This document shows, piece by piece, positions 33,878 through 44,631 of a stretch of DNA of 64,000 nucleotides (positions within the stretch are counted from its first letter, which is position 1; each line of letters opens with the position of its first letter). The notes beneath the pieces are model-generated. The model saw only the letters and a program-made list of their open reading frames with translations. It did no database searches and was not told where the DNA came from. This DNA comes from Aegilops tauschii subsp. strangulata. Lineage: Eukaryota > Streptophyta > Magnoliopsida > Poales > Poaceae. Both the position numbers and the translations under genes were made by a program. The stretch lies in assembly GCF_002575655.3 (NCBI RefSeq), contig NC_053035.3, positions 506,198,601 through 506,262,600 on the forward strand, given 5' to 3'.

Positions 33878-36800
33878 TCACTTTTTCTTCGCTTGTGTCA
33901 TTTGCTTATTGCGCCGTAACCATGGATAATCTTCATCGTTTATCAGGATGCTTGGGTCAGTCTTGACTTTGAAGGGAGGAATTTCATGAAACTTTTCATA
34001 ATCTTCAGACATGTCTGTCTTGCCCTCCACTCCCACAAGGTCCCTTTTTCCAAAAAGAACTATGTGGCGCTTTGGCTCATCGTATGATGTATTCACTTCC
34101 TTATCTTTTCTTTTCCTCGGTCTGGTAGACATGTCCTTCACATAGATAACCTGTGCCACATCATTGGCTAGGACGAACGGTTCGTCAGTGTACCCAAGAT
34201 TGTTCAGATCCACTGTTGTCATTCCGTACTGTGGGTCTACCTGTACCCCGCCTCCTGACAGATTGACCCATTTGCACTTAAACAAAGGGACCTTAAAATC
34301 ATGTCCGTAGTCAAGTTCCCATATGTCCATTATGTAACCATAATATGTGTCCTTTCCCCTCTCGGTTGCTGCATCAAAGCGGACAACGCTGTTTTGGTTG
34401 GTGCTCTTTTGATCTTGGACGATCGTGTAAAATGTATTCCCATTTATCTCGTATCCTTTGTAAGTCAATACAGTCGAAGATGGTCCCCTGGACAACGAGT
34501 ACAACTCATCACAAACAGTGGTGTCACCTCTGAGACGTGTTTCCAACCAACTGCTGAAAGTCCTGATGTGTTCACATGTAATCCAGTCGTCACACTACTC
34601 CGGGTGTTTGGAGCGCAGACTGTTCTTGTGTTCATCGACATACGGGGTCACCAAGGTAGAGTTCTGTAGAACTGTGTAGTGTGCTTGAGACCAAGAATAG
34701 CCGTCCCTGCATATTATTGAGTCCCCTCCAAGCGTGCCTTTTCCAGTCAGTCTCCCCTCATACCGCGATTTAGGGAGACCCATCTTCTTAAGGCCAGGAA
34801 TGAAGTCAACACAAAACCCAATGACATCCTCTGTTTGATGGCCCATGGAGATACTTCCTTCTGGCCTAGCGCGGTTACGGACATATTTCTTTAGGACTCC
34901 CATGAACCTCTCAAAGGGGAACATATTGTGTAGAAATACGGGCCCCAGAATGACAATCTCGTCGACTAGATGAACTAGGACGTGCGTCATGATATTGAAG
35001 AAGGATGGTGGGAACACCAGCTCGAAACTGACAAGACATTGCGCCACATCACTCCTTAGCCTTGGTATGATTTCTGGATCGATCACCTTCTGAGAGATTG
35101 CATTGAGGAATGCACATAGCTTCACAATGGCTAATCGGACGTTTTCCGGTAGAAGCCCCCTCAATGCAATCGGAAGCAGTTACGTCATAATCACGTGGCA
35201 GTCATGAGACTTTAGGTTCTGGAACTTTTTCTCTGGCATATTTATTATTCCCTTTATATTCGATGGGAAGCCTGTCGGGACCTTCATACTGAGCAGGCAT
35301 TCAAAGAAGATTTCTTTCTCTTCTTTCGTAAGAGCGTAGCTGGCAGGACCTTCATACTGCTTCGGAGGCATGCCGTCTTTTTCGTGCAAACGTTGCAGGT
35401 CCTCCCGTGCCTCAGGTGTATCTTTTGTCTTCCCATACACGCCCAAGAAGCCTAGCAGGTTCACGTAAAGGTTCTTCGTCACGTGCATCACGTCGATTGA
35501 AGAGCGGACCTCTAGCTCTTTCCAGTAGGGTAGGTCCCAAAATATAGATTTCTTCTTCCACATGGGTGCGTGTCCCTCAGCGTCATTCGAAACAGCTAGT
35601 CCGCCGGGACCCTTTCCAAAGATTACGTGTAAATCATTGACCATAGCCAGTACGTGATCACCGGTACGCATGGTGGGCTTCTTCCTGTGATCTGCCTCGC
35701 CTTTGAAATGCTTGCCTTTCTTTCGACATTGGTGGTTGGTCGGAAGAAATCGACGATGGCCCAGGTACACATTCTTCCTGCTTTTGTCCAGGTATATACT
35801 TTCAGTGTCATCTAAACAGTGCGTGCATGCGTGGTATCCCTTGTTTGTCTGTCTTGAAAGGTTACTGAGAGTGGGCCAATCGTTGATGGTTACAAACAGC
35901 AACACATGCAGGTTAAATTCCTCCTGTTTGTGCTCATCCCACGTACGTACACCGTTTCCATTCCACAGCTGTAAAAGTTCTTCAACTAATGGCCTTAGGT
36001 ACACATCAATGTCGTTGACGGGTTGCTTAGGGCCTTGGATGAGAACTGGCATCATAATGAACTTCCGCTTCATGCACATCCAAGGAGGAAGGTTATACAT
36101 ACATAGAGTCACGGGCCAGGTGCTGTGATTGCTGCTCTGCTCCCCGAAAGGATTAATGCCATCCGCGCTTAAACCAAACCATTGTTCCTTGGGTCAGCTG
36201 CAAACTCAGCCCAGTACTTTCTCTCGATTTTTCTCCACTGCGACCCGTCAGCGGGTGCTCTCAACTTCTCGTCTTTCTTACGGTCCTCACTGTGCCATCG
36301 CATCAACTTGGCATGCTCTTCGTTTCTGAACAGACGTTTCAACTGTGGTATTATAGGAGCATACCACATCACCTTTGCAGGAACCCTCTTCCTGGGGGGC
36401 TCGCCGTCAACATCACCAGGGTCATCTCGTCTGATCTTATACCGCAATGCACCGCATACCGGGCATGCGTTCAGATCCTTGTACGCACCGCGGTAGAGGA
36501 TGCAGTCATTAGGGCATGCATGTATCTTTTGCACCTCCAATCCTAGAGGGCATACGACCTTCTTTGCTGCGTATGTACTGTCGGGCAATTCGTTATCCTT
36601 TGGAAGCTTCTTCTTCAATATTTTCAATAGCTTCTCAAATCCTTTGTCAGGCACAGCATTCTCTGCCTTCCACTGCAGCAATTCCAGTACGGTACCGAGC
36701 TTTGTGTTGCCATCTTCGCAATTGGGGTACAACCCTTTTTTGTGATCCTCTAACATGCGATCGAACTTCAGCTTCTCCTTTTGACTTTCGCATTGCGTCC

Positions 36801-37236
36801 TTGCATCGACTATGACCCGGCGGAGATTATCATCATCGGGCACTGGTTCCTCTTGATCTTCAGCAGCTTCCCCCCTTGCAGCATCATTGGGCACATCGTC
36901 TGGTTCCTCTTGATCTTCAGCAGCTTCCCCCGTTGCAGCATCACCATATTCAGGGGGCACATAGTTGTCATCGTCCTCTTCTTCTTCGCCGTCTTCCATC
37001 ATAACCCCTATTTCTCCGTGCCTCGTCCAAACATTATAGTGTGGCATGAAACCCTTGTAAAGCAGGTGGGTGTGAAGGATTTTCCGGTCAGAGTAAGACT
37101 TCGTATTCCCACATATAGGGCATGGACAACAAATAAAACCATTCTGCTTGTTTGCCTCAGCCACTTCGAAAAAATCATGCACGCCCTTAATGTACTCGGA
37201 GGTGTGTCTGCCACCGTACATCCATTGTCGGTTCAT
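33878..37236 (-). pseudogene. CACTA transposase (tnp2/TNPD type)
   Basis: One frame of about 1,120 codons is readable. Residues 1-90 form a Transpos_assoc domain with Cys/His ligands (CCPCPICGN, HTHLLYKGF). A middle region has CPNDCILYRG and NACPVCGALRY. The tnp2 transposase domain follows from about 36112 (NLPPWMCMKRKF, HACTHCLDD, RSSIDVMHVTKNL). A DUF4218-like part follows (VHLVDEIVILGPVFLHNMFP, ERFMGVLKKYVRNR), then a DUF4216-like C-terminus (DIWELDYGHDF, FKCKWVN). In CACTA elements this protein cuts at the terminal repeats. Breaks: a frame change near 36170 at DPRNN, a TAA at about 35180, and a TAG at about 34595. Both stops fall where the family has Gln. These lesions make an active product unlikely. 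Confidence 0.85.
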
Positions 37237-37419
37237 CTGCGTGCATTATATATAATTAAGTGTGTCAAAAACCATTACAGAACATCATGAATAGATAATT
37301 AAGTGACCAAATTAATAGAAGTTCATCATCACATTAAAACCAAAGTACATACATAGTTCTCATCTAACAACATATATATAGCTCTCTAGAGCATCTAATT
37401 AATTAACCATACATTGAAA

Positions 37420-37867
37420 CTATGTAAAACATTTCAATGCGAAAACAAATGCGATCATAATCGCAACCAAGGTAACAATTGATCCAACGGCATAATGATA
37501 CCAAGCCTCGGTATGAATGGCATATTTTCTAATCTTTCTAATCTTCAAGCGCATTGCATCCATCTTGATCTTGTGATCATCGACCACATCCGCAACATGC
37601 AACTCCAATATCATCTTCTCCTCCTCAATTTTTTTTATTTTTTCCTTCAAGTAATTGTTTTCTTCTTCAACTAAATTTAACCTCTCGACAATAGGGTCGG
37701 TTAGAATTTCCGGTTCAACCACCTCCTAGATCAATAAAATCTATGTCACGTTGGTCGGTATATTTGTCATAAACAATAAATGAACCAAATAGTTATAAAA
37801 AGATAATATATACCACATCCGAATCATAGACAGGACGAGGGCTGACGGGGGCGGATACCAAAACCAT
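37420..37867 (-). CDS. Coiled-coil, single-pass membrane protein of the CACTA
   Basis: Exon 1 (37867-37814, MVLVSAPVSPRPVYDSDV) joins exon 2 (37725-37420) across an 88-nt GT-AG intron in phase 0, giving about 119 residues. Residues 30-85 are a charged heptad-rich coiled coil (EENNYLKEKIKKIEEEKM). The last 22 residues are a hydrophobic segment (VGSIVTLVAIMIAFVFAL) ending KCFT, so it should be tail-anchored in a membrane. It lies 183 nt upstream of the transposase start on the same strand. The frame is intact while its neighbours are broken. I know no enzymatic family for it. It could also be the 5' exons of a longer alternatively spliced transposase transcript. Confidence 0.6.
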
Positions 37868-38254
37868 CGCACTATGTAATAAGAAGGAATAATAAAAGTA
37901 ACAAAATTAGACAAGCAACTATCTAAAGTAAGAATTTTTTCCTTTCAGAAAGAAGATAAGAACAAGAGGCTCACCACGGTGGTGCTGGCGACGAGATCGG
38001 CGCGGGCGATCGACGGTGGTGAAGACGGGGACGGGACGTGACAGACCGCTAAACCTAGACAAATCTCGGGGAAAATGGAGCTCGGAGGTCGAGCTTCGAG
38101 AGGAGAAAGATTAACTAGTGTGGCTCAGACATTTCATCGAACACCTCATGTGCATAGGAGGTGAACTAGAGCACCCAAATGCCCTCCCCTCGCCGGCCAG
38201 AAAAAACAGAGCACTCTGGAGTGCTCTGCTGTGGCGATGGGGTATATATAGGGA

Positions 38255-39286
38255 ACTCATTGGTCCCGGTTCGTGGCACCAACCGGGACCAAAGGCCTTG
38301 TGCTGCCCCGCGTCAAAAGTTTAGTCCCACCTCGCTAGTTGAGAGGGCTCGAGAGTGGTTTATAAGCGCTGCTGCGCAAACCCTCTCGAACTCCTCTCAA
38401 CTGCAGGCTTTCGGGCCTAACCGTTCTCTTTGCCTGTGGGGCCTACTGGGCCTTCTGCGGGCCTGAATCCTGGCCCATGGATGGGTTTCTAGTCGTATTC
38501 AGGCCGTGGTGGCCCAGTAGGTGGCATAATTTTTTTCCTCTGTTTTTTTTCTCTTTTGCTTTATTTGTTTTGTTTTGTTTCTACTTACAACAAAAAAAAC
38601 TTATTTATTTTATTTCTAATTACTTATGTATTTTAGTTTAATTATTTTATTTTTATTTATTTTACTGCTGCTATTTTTATTTATTTTACTGCTCTATTTT
38701 TACTTAATTTATTAAGGTTTATTTATTTTAGTTACTATAGTTTATTTTATTTTATTTTATTAAGGTTTATTTAGTTTTATTTATTTTATTAAGGTTTATT
38801 TATTTTATAAATATAAAAAAATGAACATAGATGCGCTTATAGAGAAAATTCAACCTAAATTCATAATAAATTTCTATGAAATTTACTGTGAATTTAGGTC
38901 AAATTCCCTGTATAAGGGCATCTATTTTCACTTTAAGAGGAGCTCAACAAGGCAGAGAGGGACGGGTTATAAACTGGTGTGAGCGCCCTTCGGTTGGCGA
39001 GGTGGGACTAAACACTGGCCGTAACTAGGACCAACCCTTTAGTCCCGGTTTGTGGTAGGAACCGGGACTAAAGGGTGGTGGGCCAGGAGCATAGCCCATT
39101 GGTCCCGGTTTGTCCCACCAACCGGGACCAAAGAGTCCGGACGAACCGGGACCAATGCCCCCACGAGGCCCGGCAGGCCCCTGGCCGCATGAACCGGGAC
39201 CAATGCTCACATTAGTCCCGGTTCGTGACTAAACCGGGACTAATGTGAATATTGCCCTGTGACCAAAGCCCAGTTTTCTACTAGTG
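38255..39286. repeat. CACTA 5' terminal region with palindromes and second inverted unit
   Basis: It contains tcccggttcgtggcaccaac followed by cgggacc (about 38262), the gtcccacctcgctagttgag arm (38323), AT-rich DNA, a hairpin (38822-38930), and the opposite arm ggcgaggtgggactaa (about 38996). A cluster of CCCGGTT palindromes (39040-39240) leads to the terminus CACTAGTAGAAAA. Confidence 0.85.
38822..38930. other. Imperfect hairpin, 44-nt arms
   Basis: Left arm tgaacatagatgcgcttata is matched in complement by tgaaaatagatgcccttata on the right, continuing to cctaaattca in both. By hand about 36 of 44 positions pair, with a loop of about 20 nt. The size and pairing resemble a plant small-RNA precursor. 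It sits between the CC-membrane gene and the 5' terminus. Confidence 0.65.
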
Positions 39287-39433
39287 AAGGTTGATCAGGT
39301 CTCGTTAACAAACTCATTCCGACTAACATGGAACCGGAGAAATTTCGAATAACACTATGTTACCTCAACGGGGATATGCACATCCCCTATAATAAGAATA
39401 TCATATTTCTTCTTGACAGTAGGAAGAGGAAAT

Positions 39434-42173
39434 TCAAAACCTCCAAAAAATAATCGATGGAATTTTTCCAACAGAGTTGATACTGTGAACTTGAGGTTGT
39501 TTCATCGGAAAGTGTACCATATGCTCATTACCATTAACGTGAAAAGTGACATTGCCTTTGTTGCAATCAATAACAGCCCCTGCAGTATTCAAAAAGGGTC
39601 TTCCAAGAATAATAGACATACTATCGTCCTCGGGAATATCAAGAATAACAAAGTCCGTTAAAATAGTAACGTTTGCAACCACAACAGGCACATCCTCACA
39701 AATACCGACAGGTATAGCAGTTGATTTATCAGCCATTTGCAAAGATATTTCAGTAGGTGTCAACTTATTCAGATCAAGTCTTCGATATAAAGAGAGAGGC
39801 ATAACACTAACACCGGCTCCAAGATCACATAAAGCAGTTTTAACATAGTTTCTTTTAATGGAGCATGGTATAGTTGGTACTCCTGGATCTCCAAGTTTCT
39901 TAGCTATTCCACCCTTAAAAGTATAATTAGCAAGCATGGTGGAAATTTCAGCTTCCGGTATCTTTATTTTATTAGTAACAATTTCTTTCATATACTTAGC
40001 ATAAGGATTCATTTTGAGCATATCAGTTAATCGCATACGCAAAAAGACAGGTCTAATCATTTCAGCAAAGCGCTCAAAATCCTCATCATCCTTTTTCTTG
40101 GATGGTTTGGGAGGAAAAGGCATGGGTTTCAGAACCCAAGGTTCTCTTTCTTTACCATGTTTCCTAGCAACAAAGTCCTTCTTATCATAACGTTGATTCT
40201 TTGATTGTGGGTTATCAAGATCAACAACAGGTTCAATTTCTACATCATTATCATTGCTAGGTTGAGCATCAACATGAACATCATCATTAACATTTTCGTT
40301 AGGTTCACGTTCATTACCAGATTGTGTTTCAGCATCAGAAATAGAAATATCATTTGGATTCTCAGGTGGTTCAGTAATAGGTTCACTAGAAGCATGCAAA
40401 GTCCTATCATGTTTCTTTTTCTTCTTTTTAGAAGGACTAGGTGCATCAATATTATTTCTCTGAGAATCCTGCTCAATTCCCTTAGGGTGGCCTTCAGGAT
40501 ACAAAGGTTCCTGAGTCATTTTACCGGTTCTAGTAGCCACTCTAACAGCATAATCATTATTCTTACTATTTAATTCATTGAGAAAATCATGCCGGTTCCT
40601 GAGATTTAAGTACTTGTTCTACTTGAGTGGTAACCATAGAAGCATGTTTAGTAATGAGTTTAAGTTCACCTTTAACTCTAGACATATAATCACCCAAGTG
40701 TTCAAGCGCATCGGAATTGTATTTCAATTGTCTACCAAAATAAGCATTGAAGTTTTCTTGTTTGGCAATAAAATTACAAACTCTTCTAAGCATTGTCTAG
40801 CAGACTTATAGTGAGGAATATCACCTTCATTGAATCTATAGAGAGAATTTACCTTTACTACCTGTGTCGGGTTATCAAGACCATGAGTTTCTTCAATAGG
40901 TAATGGATTAAGATCATATGCTTCTTCAACAGGCGGTAAATTAAGACCATGTATTTCTTCAATAGGAGGTAAATTCTTAACATCTTCAGCTTTTATACCT
41001 TTTTCTTTCATAGATTTCTTTGCCTCTTGTATATCTTCAGGACTGAGAAATAGAACACCTCTCTTCTTCAGAGTTGGTTTAGGAATAGGCTCAGGAAGTG
41101 TCCAATTATTTTCATTTGTCAACATATTACTCAATAGAATTTCAGCTTCATCCGGTGTTCTTTCCTTGAAAACAGAACCAACACGACTATCGAGGTAATC
41201 TCTGGAAGCATTGGTTAGTCCATTATAAAATATATCAAGTATTTCATTTTTCTTAAGAGGATGATCAGGCAAAGCATTAAGTAATTGGAGAAGCCTCCCC
41301 CAAGCTTGTGGGAGACTCTCTTCTTCAATTTGCACAAAATTATATATATCCCTTAAAAGTAGCTTGTTTCTTATGAGTAGTGAAATATTTAGCAGAGAAG
41401 TAATAAATCATATCCTGGGGACTACGCACACAACCAGGATCAAGAGAATTGAACCATATCTTAGCATCACCCTTTAATGAGAACGGAAATATTTTAAGGA
41501 TATAAAGATAGCGAGATTTCTCATCATTAGTGAACAGGGTGGCTATATCATTTAATTTAGTAAGATGTGCCACAACAGTTTCAGATTCATAGCCATGAAA
41601 AGGATCAGATTCAACAAAAGTAATTATATCAGGATCAACAGAGAATTCATAATCCTTATCAGTAATACAGATAGGTGAAATAGCAAAAGCAGGGTCAGGT
41701 TTCATTCTAGCATTAAGAGATTGCTGCTTCCATTTAGCTAATAACCTCTTGAGCTCGTATCTATCTTTGCAAGCTAAAATAGTTATAGCAGCTTCTTTTT
41801 CAAAAACATAACCCTCAGGAACAACATGCAATTCATATTTATTAGGGGGAGAGTCTTCATCATCACTTTCATCAATGTTATCAGTTTCAATAATTTCATT
41901 CTCTCTAACCCTAGCAAGTTATTCATCAAGAAATTCACCAAGTGGCACAGTAGTATCAAGCATAGAAGTAGTTTCATCATAGGTATCATGCATAGCAGAA
42001 GTGGCATCATCAATAACATGCGACATATCAGAACGAATAGCAGAAGCAGGTTTAGGTGTCGCAAGCTTACTCAAAACAGAAGGTGAATCAAGTGCAGAGC
42101 TAGATGGCAGTTCCTTACCTCCCCTCGTAGTTGAGGGATATATTTTTGTTTTCTCGTCTTTCAAGTTCTTCAT
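39434..42173 (-). pseudogene. Gypsy gag and aspartic protease, broken
   Basis: The reading starts MKNLKDEKTKIYPSTTRGG after the primer-binding site. A Retrotrans_gag-type capsid region follows (FPFSLKGDAKIWFNSL, PQAWGRLLQLLNALPDHP, ILDIFYNGL). Then comes a linker with repeated PPIEE/PPVEE, and a conserved FNAYFGRQLKYNSDALEHLG stretch. A retropepsin domain (40540-39434) has ALCDLGAGVSVMPLSLY (DLGA in place of DSGA) and SIILGRPFL. Lesions: a TAA near 41921 where Gln is usual, a frame change near 41340, and two more near 40780 and 40600. No zinc knuckle, reverse transcriptase or integrase follows; the coding region ends at 39434, 148 bp before the CACTA insertion. Confidence 0.8.
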
Positions 42174-42222
42174 AGTGACCAGCAGATATAAATCCCAAGT
42201 GACTCAAAGAATAGAGCTATGC

Positions 42223-42240
42223 TCCCCGGCAACGGCGCCA
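42223..42240 (-). other. Primer-binding site
   Basis: The minus strand reads TGGCGCCGTTGCCGGGGA, starting 11 nt inside the 5' LTR. The opening TGGCGCC and closing CGGGGA resemble the complement of a tRNA-Asp 3' end with a small insertion. Confidence 0.6.
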
Positions 42241-42251
42241 GAAAATAGTCT

Positions 42252-43637
42252 TGATAACCCACAAGTATAGGGGATCGCAACAGTTTTCGAGGGTAGAGTA
42301 TTAAACCCAAATTTATTGATTCGACACAAGGGGAGCCAAAGAATATTCTCAAGTATTAGCAGTTGAGTTGTCAATTCAACCACACCTGGATAACTTAGTA
42401 TCTGCAGCAAAGTATTTAGTAGCAAAGTAATATGGGAGTAATGATAACAGTAGCAAAAGTAATATTTTTGGGTTTTGTAGTAATTGTAACAATAACAACG
42501 GGAAAGTAAATAAGCAGAGAACAGTATATGAAAAGCTCGTAGGCATTGGATCGGTGATGGAAAATTATGCCGGATGCGGTTCATCATGTAACAATCATAA
42601 CATAGGGTGACACAGAACTAGCTCCAATTCATCAATGTAATGTAGGCATGTATTCCGAATATAGTCATACGTGCTTATGGAAAAGAACTTGCATGACATC
42701 TTTTGTCCTACCCTCCTGTGGCAGCGGGGTCCTAATGGAAACTAAGGGATATTAAGGCCTCCTTTTAATAGAGTACCGGAACAAAGCATTAGCAAATAGT
42801 GAATACATGAACTCCTCAAACTATGGTCATCACCGGGAGTGGTCCCGATTATTGTCACTCCGGGGTTGCCGGATCATAACACATAGTAGGTGACTATAGA
42901 CTTGCAAGATAGGATCAAGAACTCACATATATTCATGAAAACATAATAGGTTCAGATCTGAAATCATGGCACTCGGGCCCTAGTGACAAGCATTAAGCAT
43001 AGAAAAGTCATATAACCATCAATCTCAGAACATAGTGGATACTAGGGATCAAACCCTAACAAAACTAACTCGGTTACATGATAGATCTCATCCAACCCAT
43101 CACCGTCCAGCAAGCCTGCGATGGAATTACTCATGCACGGCGGTGAGCATCATGAAATTGGTGATGGAGGATGGTTGATGATGACGACGGCGATGAATCC
43201 CCCTCTCCGGAGCCCCGAACGGACTCCAGATCAGCCCTCCCGAGAGGTTTTAGGGCTTGGCGGCGGCTCCGTATCGTAAAACGCGATGAATCGTTCTCTC
43301 TGATTTTTCTCTCCCTGAAAGTGAATATATGGAGTTGGAGTTGAGGTCGGTGGAGCGTTAGGGGGCCCACGAGGCAGGGGGCGCGCCCCCACCCTCGTGG
43401 ATAGGGTGTGGGCCCCCTAACGTGGATTTTTCTTCCAGTATTTTTAATATTTTCCAAAAAGATGTTCCGTGGAGTTTCAGGTCATCCCGAGAACTTTTGT
43501 TTCTGCACATAAATAACACCATGGAAAGTCTGCTGAAAACAGCGTCAGTCCGGGTTAGTTCCATTCAAATCATGCAAGTTAGAGTCCAAAACAAGGGCAA
43601 AAGTGTTTGGAAAAGTAGATACGACGGAGACGTATCA
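42252..43637 (-). repeat. 5' LTR of the Gypsy element
   Basis: 1386 bp, equal in length to 21098-22483. It is followed directly by the CCTCC target duplication (43638-43642). Confidence 0.95.
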
Positions 43638-43710
43638 CCTCCTTCTACCTCTCCTTCTACAAATTAACATTATTTCTAATTTTGAAGATGTTTGTTCGTG
43701 TGTCATTCAG

Positions 43711-44631
43711 AAAATGATTCTGACAAGCTTGACCATGAAACTGCGCACAGTGAAGGTCTTGGCACTAGAATCTATCGGGCCCGACCTGGAGCAAGTTGTC
43801 AGTTTCTTAAGATGCTTTCCGTGCCTGGAGAAGCTATATATCGAGGTGATGTTCCTTTCCTGTTAAATGTTAACCATAAGGGAGTTCAATTAATTGGTGA
43901 CACCTTTTTCCAAGTTTACAATGACAATGTACTACGATTTCTGAAGGTTCTTTTGGAGGATTTCAGTACATACATGCCCCCCCCCATATTGGTTGCTTGA
44001 TCCATATGGTTACAATCAATAAGCATTTCTCCTTTGCATTCATCTATACTAGTTTTCTTAGGGAACTTTTCATCCACTCCAACCTCTTGTGAAGAAGGCT
44101 ACATTTTTCTAGAATGTAGTCAAATGCCCATGTTTAATCATGTCAGATCGAAGATGGCATGTTAGTGCATTTTACAAATCCTGCAAGCCAAATAGTTAGG
44201 CCTGTAGTAATGTTCAAAACTGCATGTAGGCACTAACACGTTTTCTTCTTTTGCAGATAAGATTAGGCCCACTGGTGGATAATGTGATACAATATAACAA
44301 TCACGTCGAATGCCTAGATCTGCATCTCTCGGAAATTACTTTGAACTCCTAACGAGGGACCTTATCGGAGATTATATTCGCCAGGTTCTTTGTTCTCAGA
44401 GCAAGGGTGCTGAAGGAAATGAGGTTTGCCCTACATTTATTTCGCAAAAATGAATGGTTTGTTGATCACCGCCGGCGCCTGCGGCAGAATGGAGTAGGCT
44501 CCAAAAATGTTGAATTTCATTTTGGAACTTCAGATGACAGAGTAATCGGAAGTCATTGTGTCAACCCCATACATGACTTCTCAGTGGCTGACCCCTTTGG
44601 AAAAATTGTGAGGTTTCAAATCCAGACTTAG
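43711..44631 (+). pseudogene. B3/F-box gene, 3' part (LRR and FBD domain)
   Basis: This continues the gene broken at 21083. The exon 43711-43845 follows a cag acceptor and reads in phase with the upstream exon. It gives TVKVLALES and FLRCFPCLEKLYIE, a leucine-rich pattern that precedes FBD domains. After a GT-AG intron, the last exon (44257-44631) has HVECLDLHLSEITL, FARFFVLRARVLKEMRF and a C-terminal DPFGKIVRF, which fit the FBD domain of F-box/LRR/FBD proteins. A TAA at about 44348 interrupts it where Tyr is usual (NS-stop-RG). Without the retrotransposon the intron would be about 82 nt. The domain arrangement is plant F-box type; the target is unknown. Confidence 0.7.

Larger units (their letters stand above)
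25753..39286 (-). mobile_element. Complete Caspar-type CACTA transposon (13.5 kb)
   Basis: The left end reads CACTAGTAGGAAAAGGGGC (25753) and the right end, in complement, CACTAGTAGAAAACTGGGC (39286). Both are flanked by AAG (25750-25752 and 39287-39289), the 3-bp duplication expected for CACTA elements. Subterminal regions are rich in CCCGGTT...AACCGGG palindromes. All genes are on the minus strand: a coiled-coil membrane protein (37867-37420), a tnp2/TNPD transposase (37236-33878) and a TNPA-like protein with a Ulp1-type tail (30218-26387). The element sits inside a Gypsy retrotransposon and is therefore younger than it. Stops and a frameshift in its transposase suggest it can no longer move alone. 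Confidence 0.92.
21098..43637 (-). mobile_element. Gypsy-type LTR retrotransposon (Athila-like, Sabrina/Fatima group?)
   Basis: Direct LTRs of equal length (1386 bp) lie at 21098-22483 and 42252-43637. They are flanked by the 5-bp target duplication CCTCC at 21093-21097 and 43638-43642. On the minus strand the LTR runs from TGATACGTC to GGTTATCA. The primer-binding site is at 42223-42240 and the polypurine tract at 22484-22495, which fixes orientation. The interior has gag and protease (39434-42173) and a short ORF near the 3' LTR (24742-25029), but no integrase or reverse transcriptase, so it looks non-autonomous. By hand I count about 38 LTR mismatches (2.7%). It is inserted in an intron of the B3/F-box gene and is itself split by the CACTA at 25753-39286. 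The family name is a guess. Confidence 0.9.

Noticed and set aside
35703..37290. Plus-strand ORFs of 66 to 169 codons with hydrophobic stretches
   Set aside because: They are shadows of the tnp2 transposase on the other strand; the minus strand has the family motifs.
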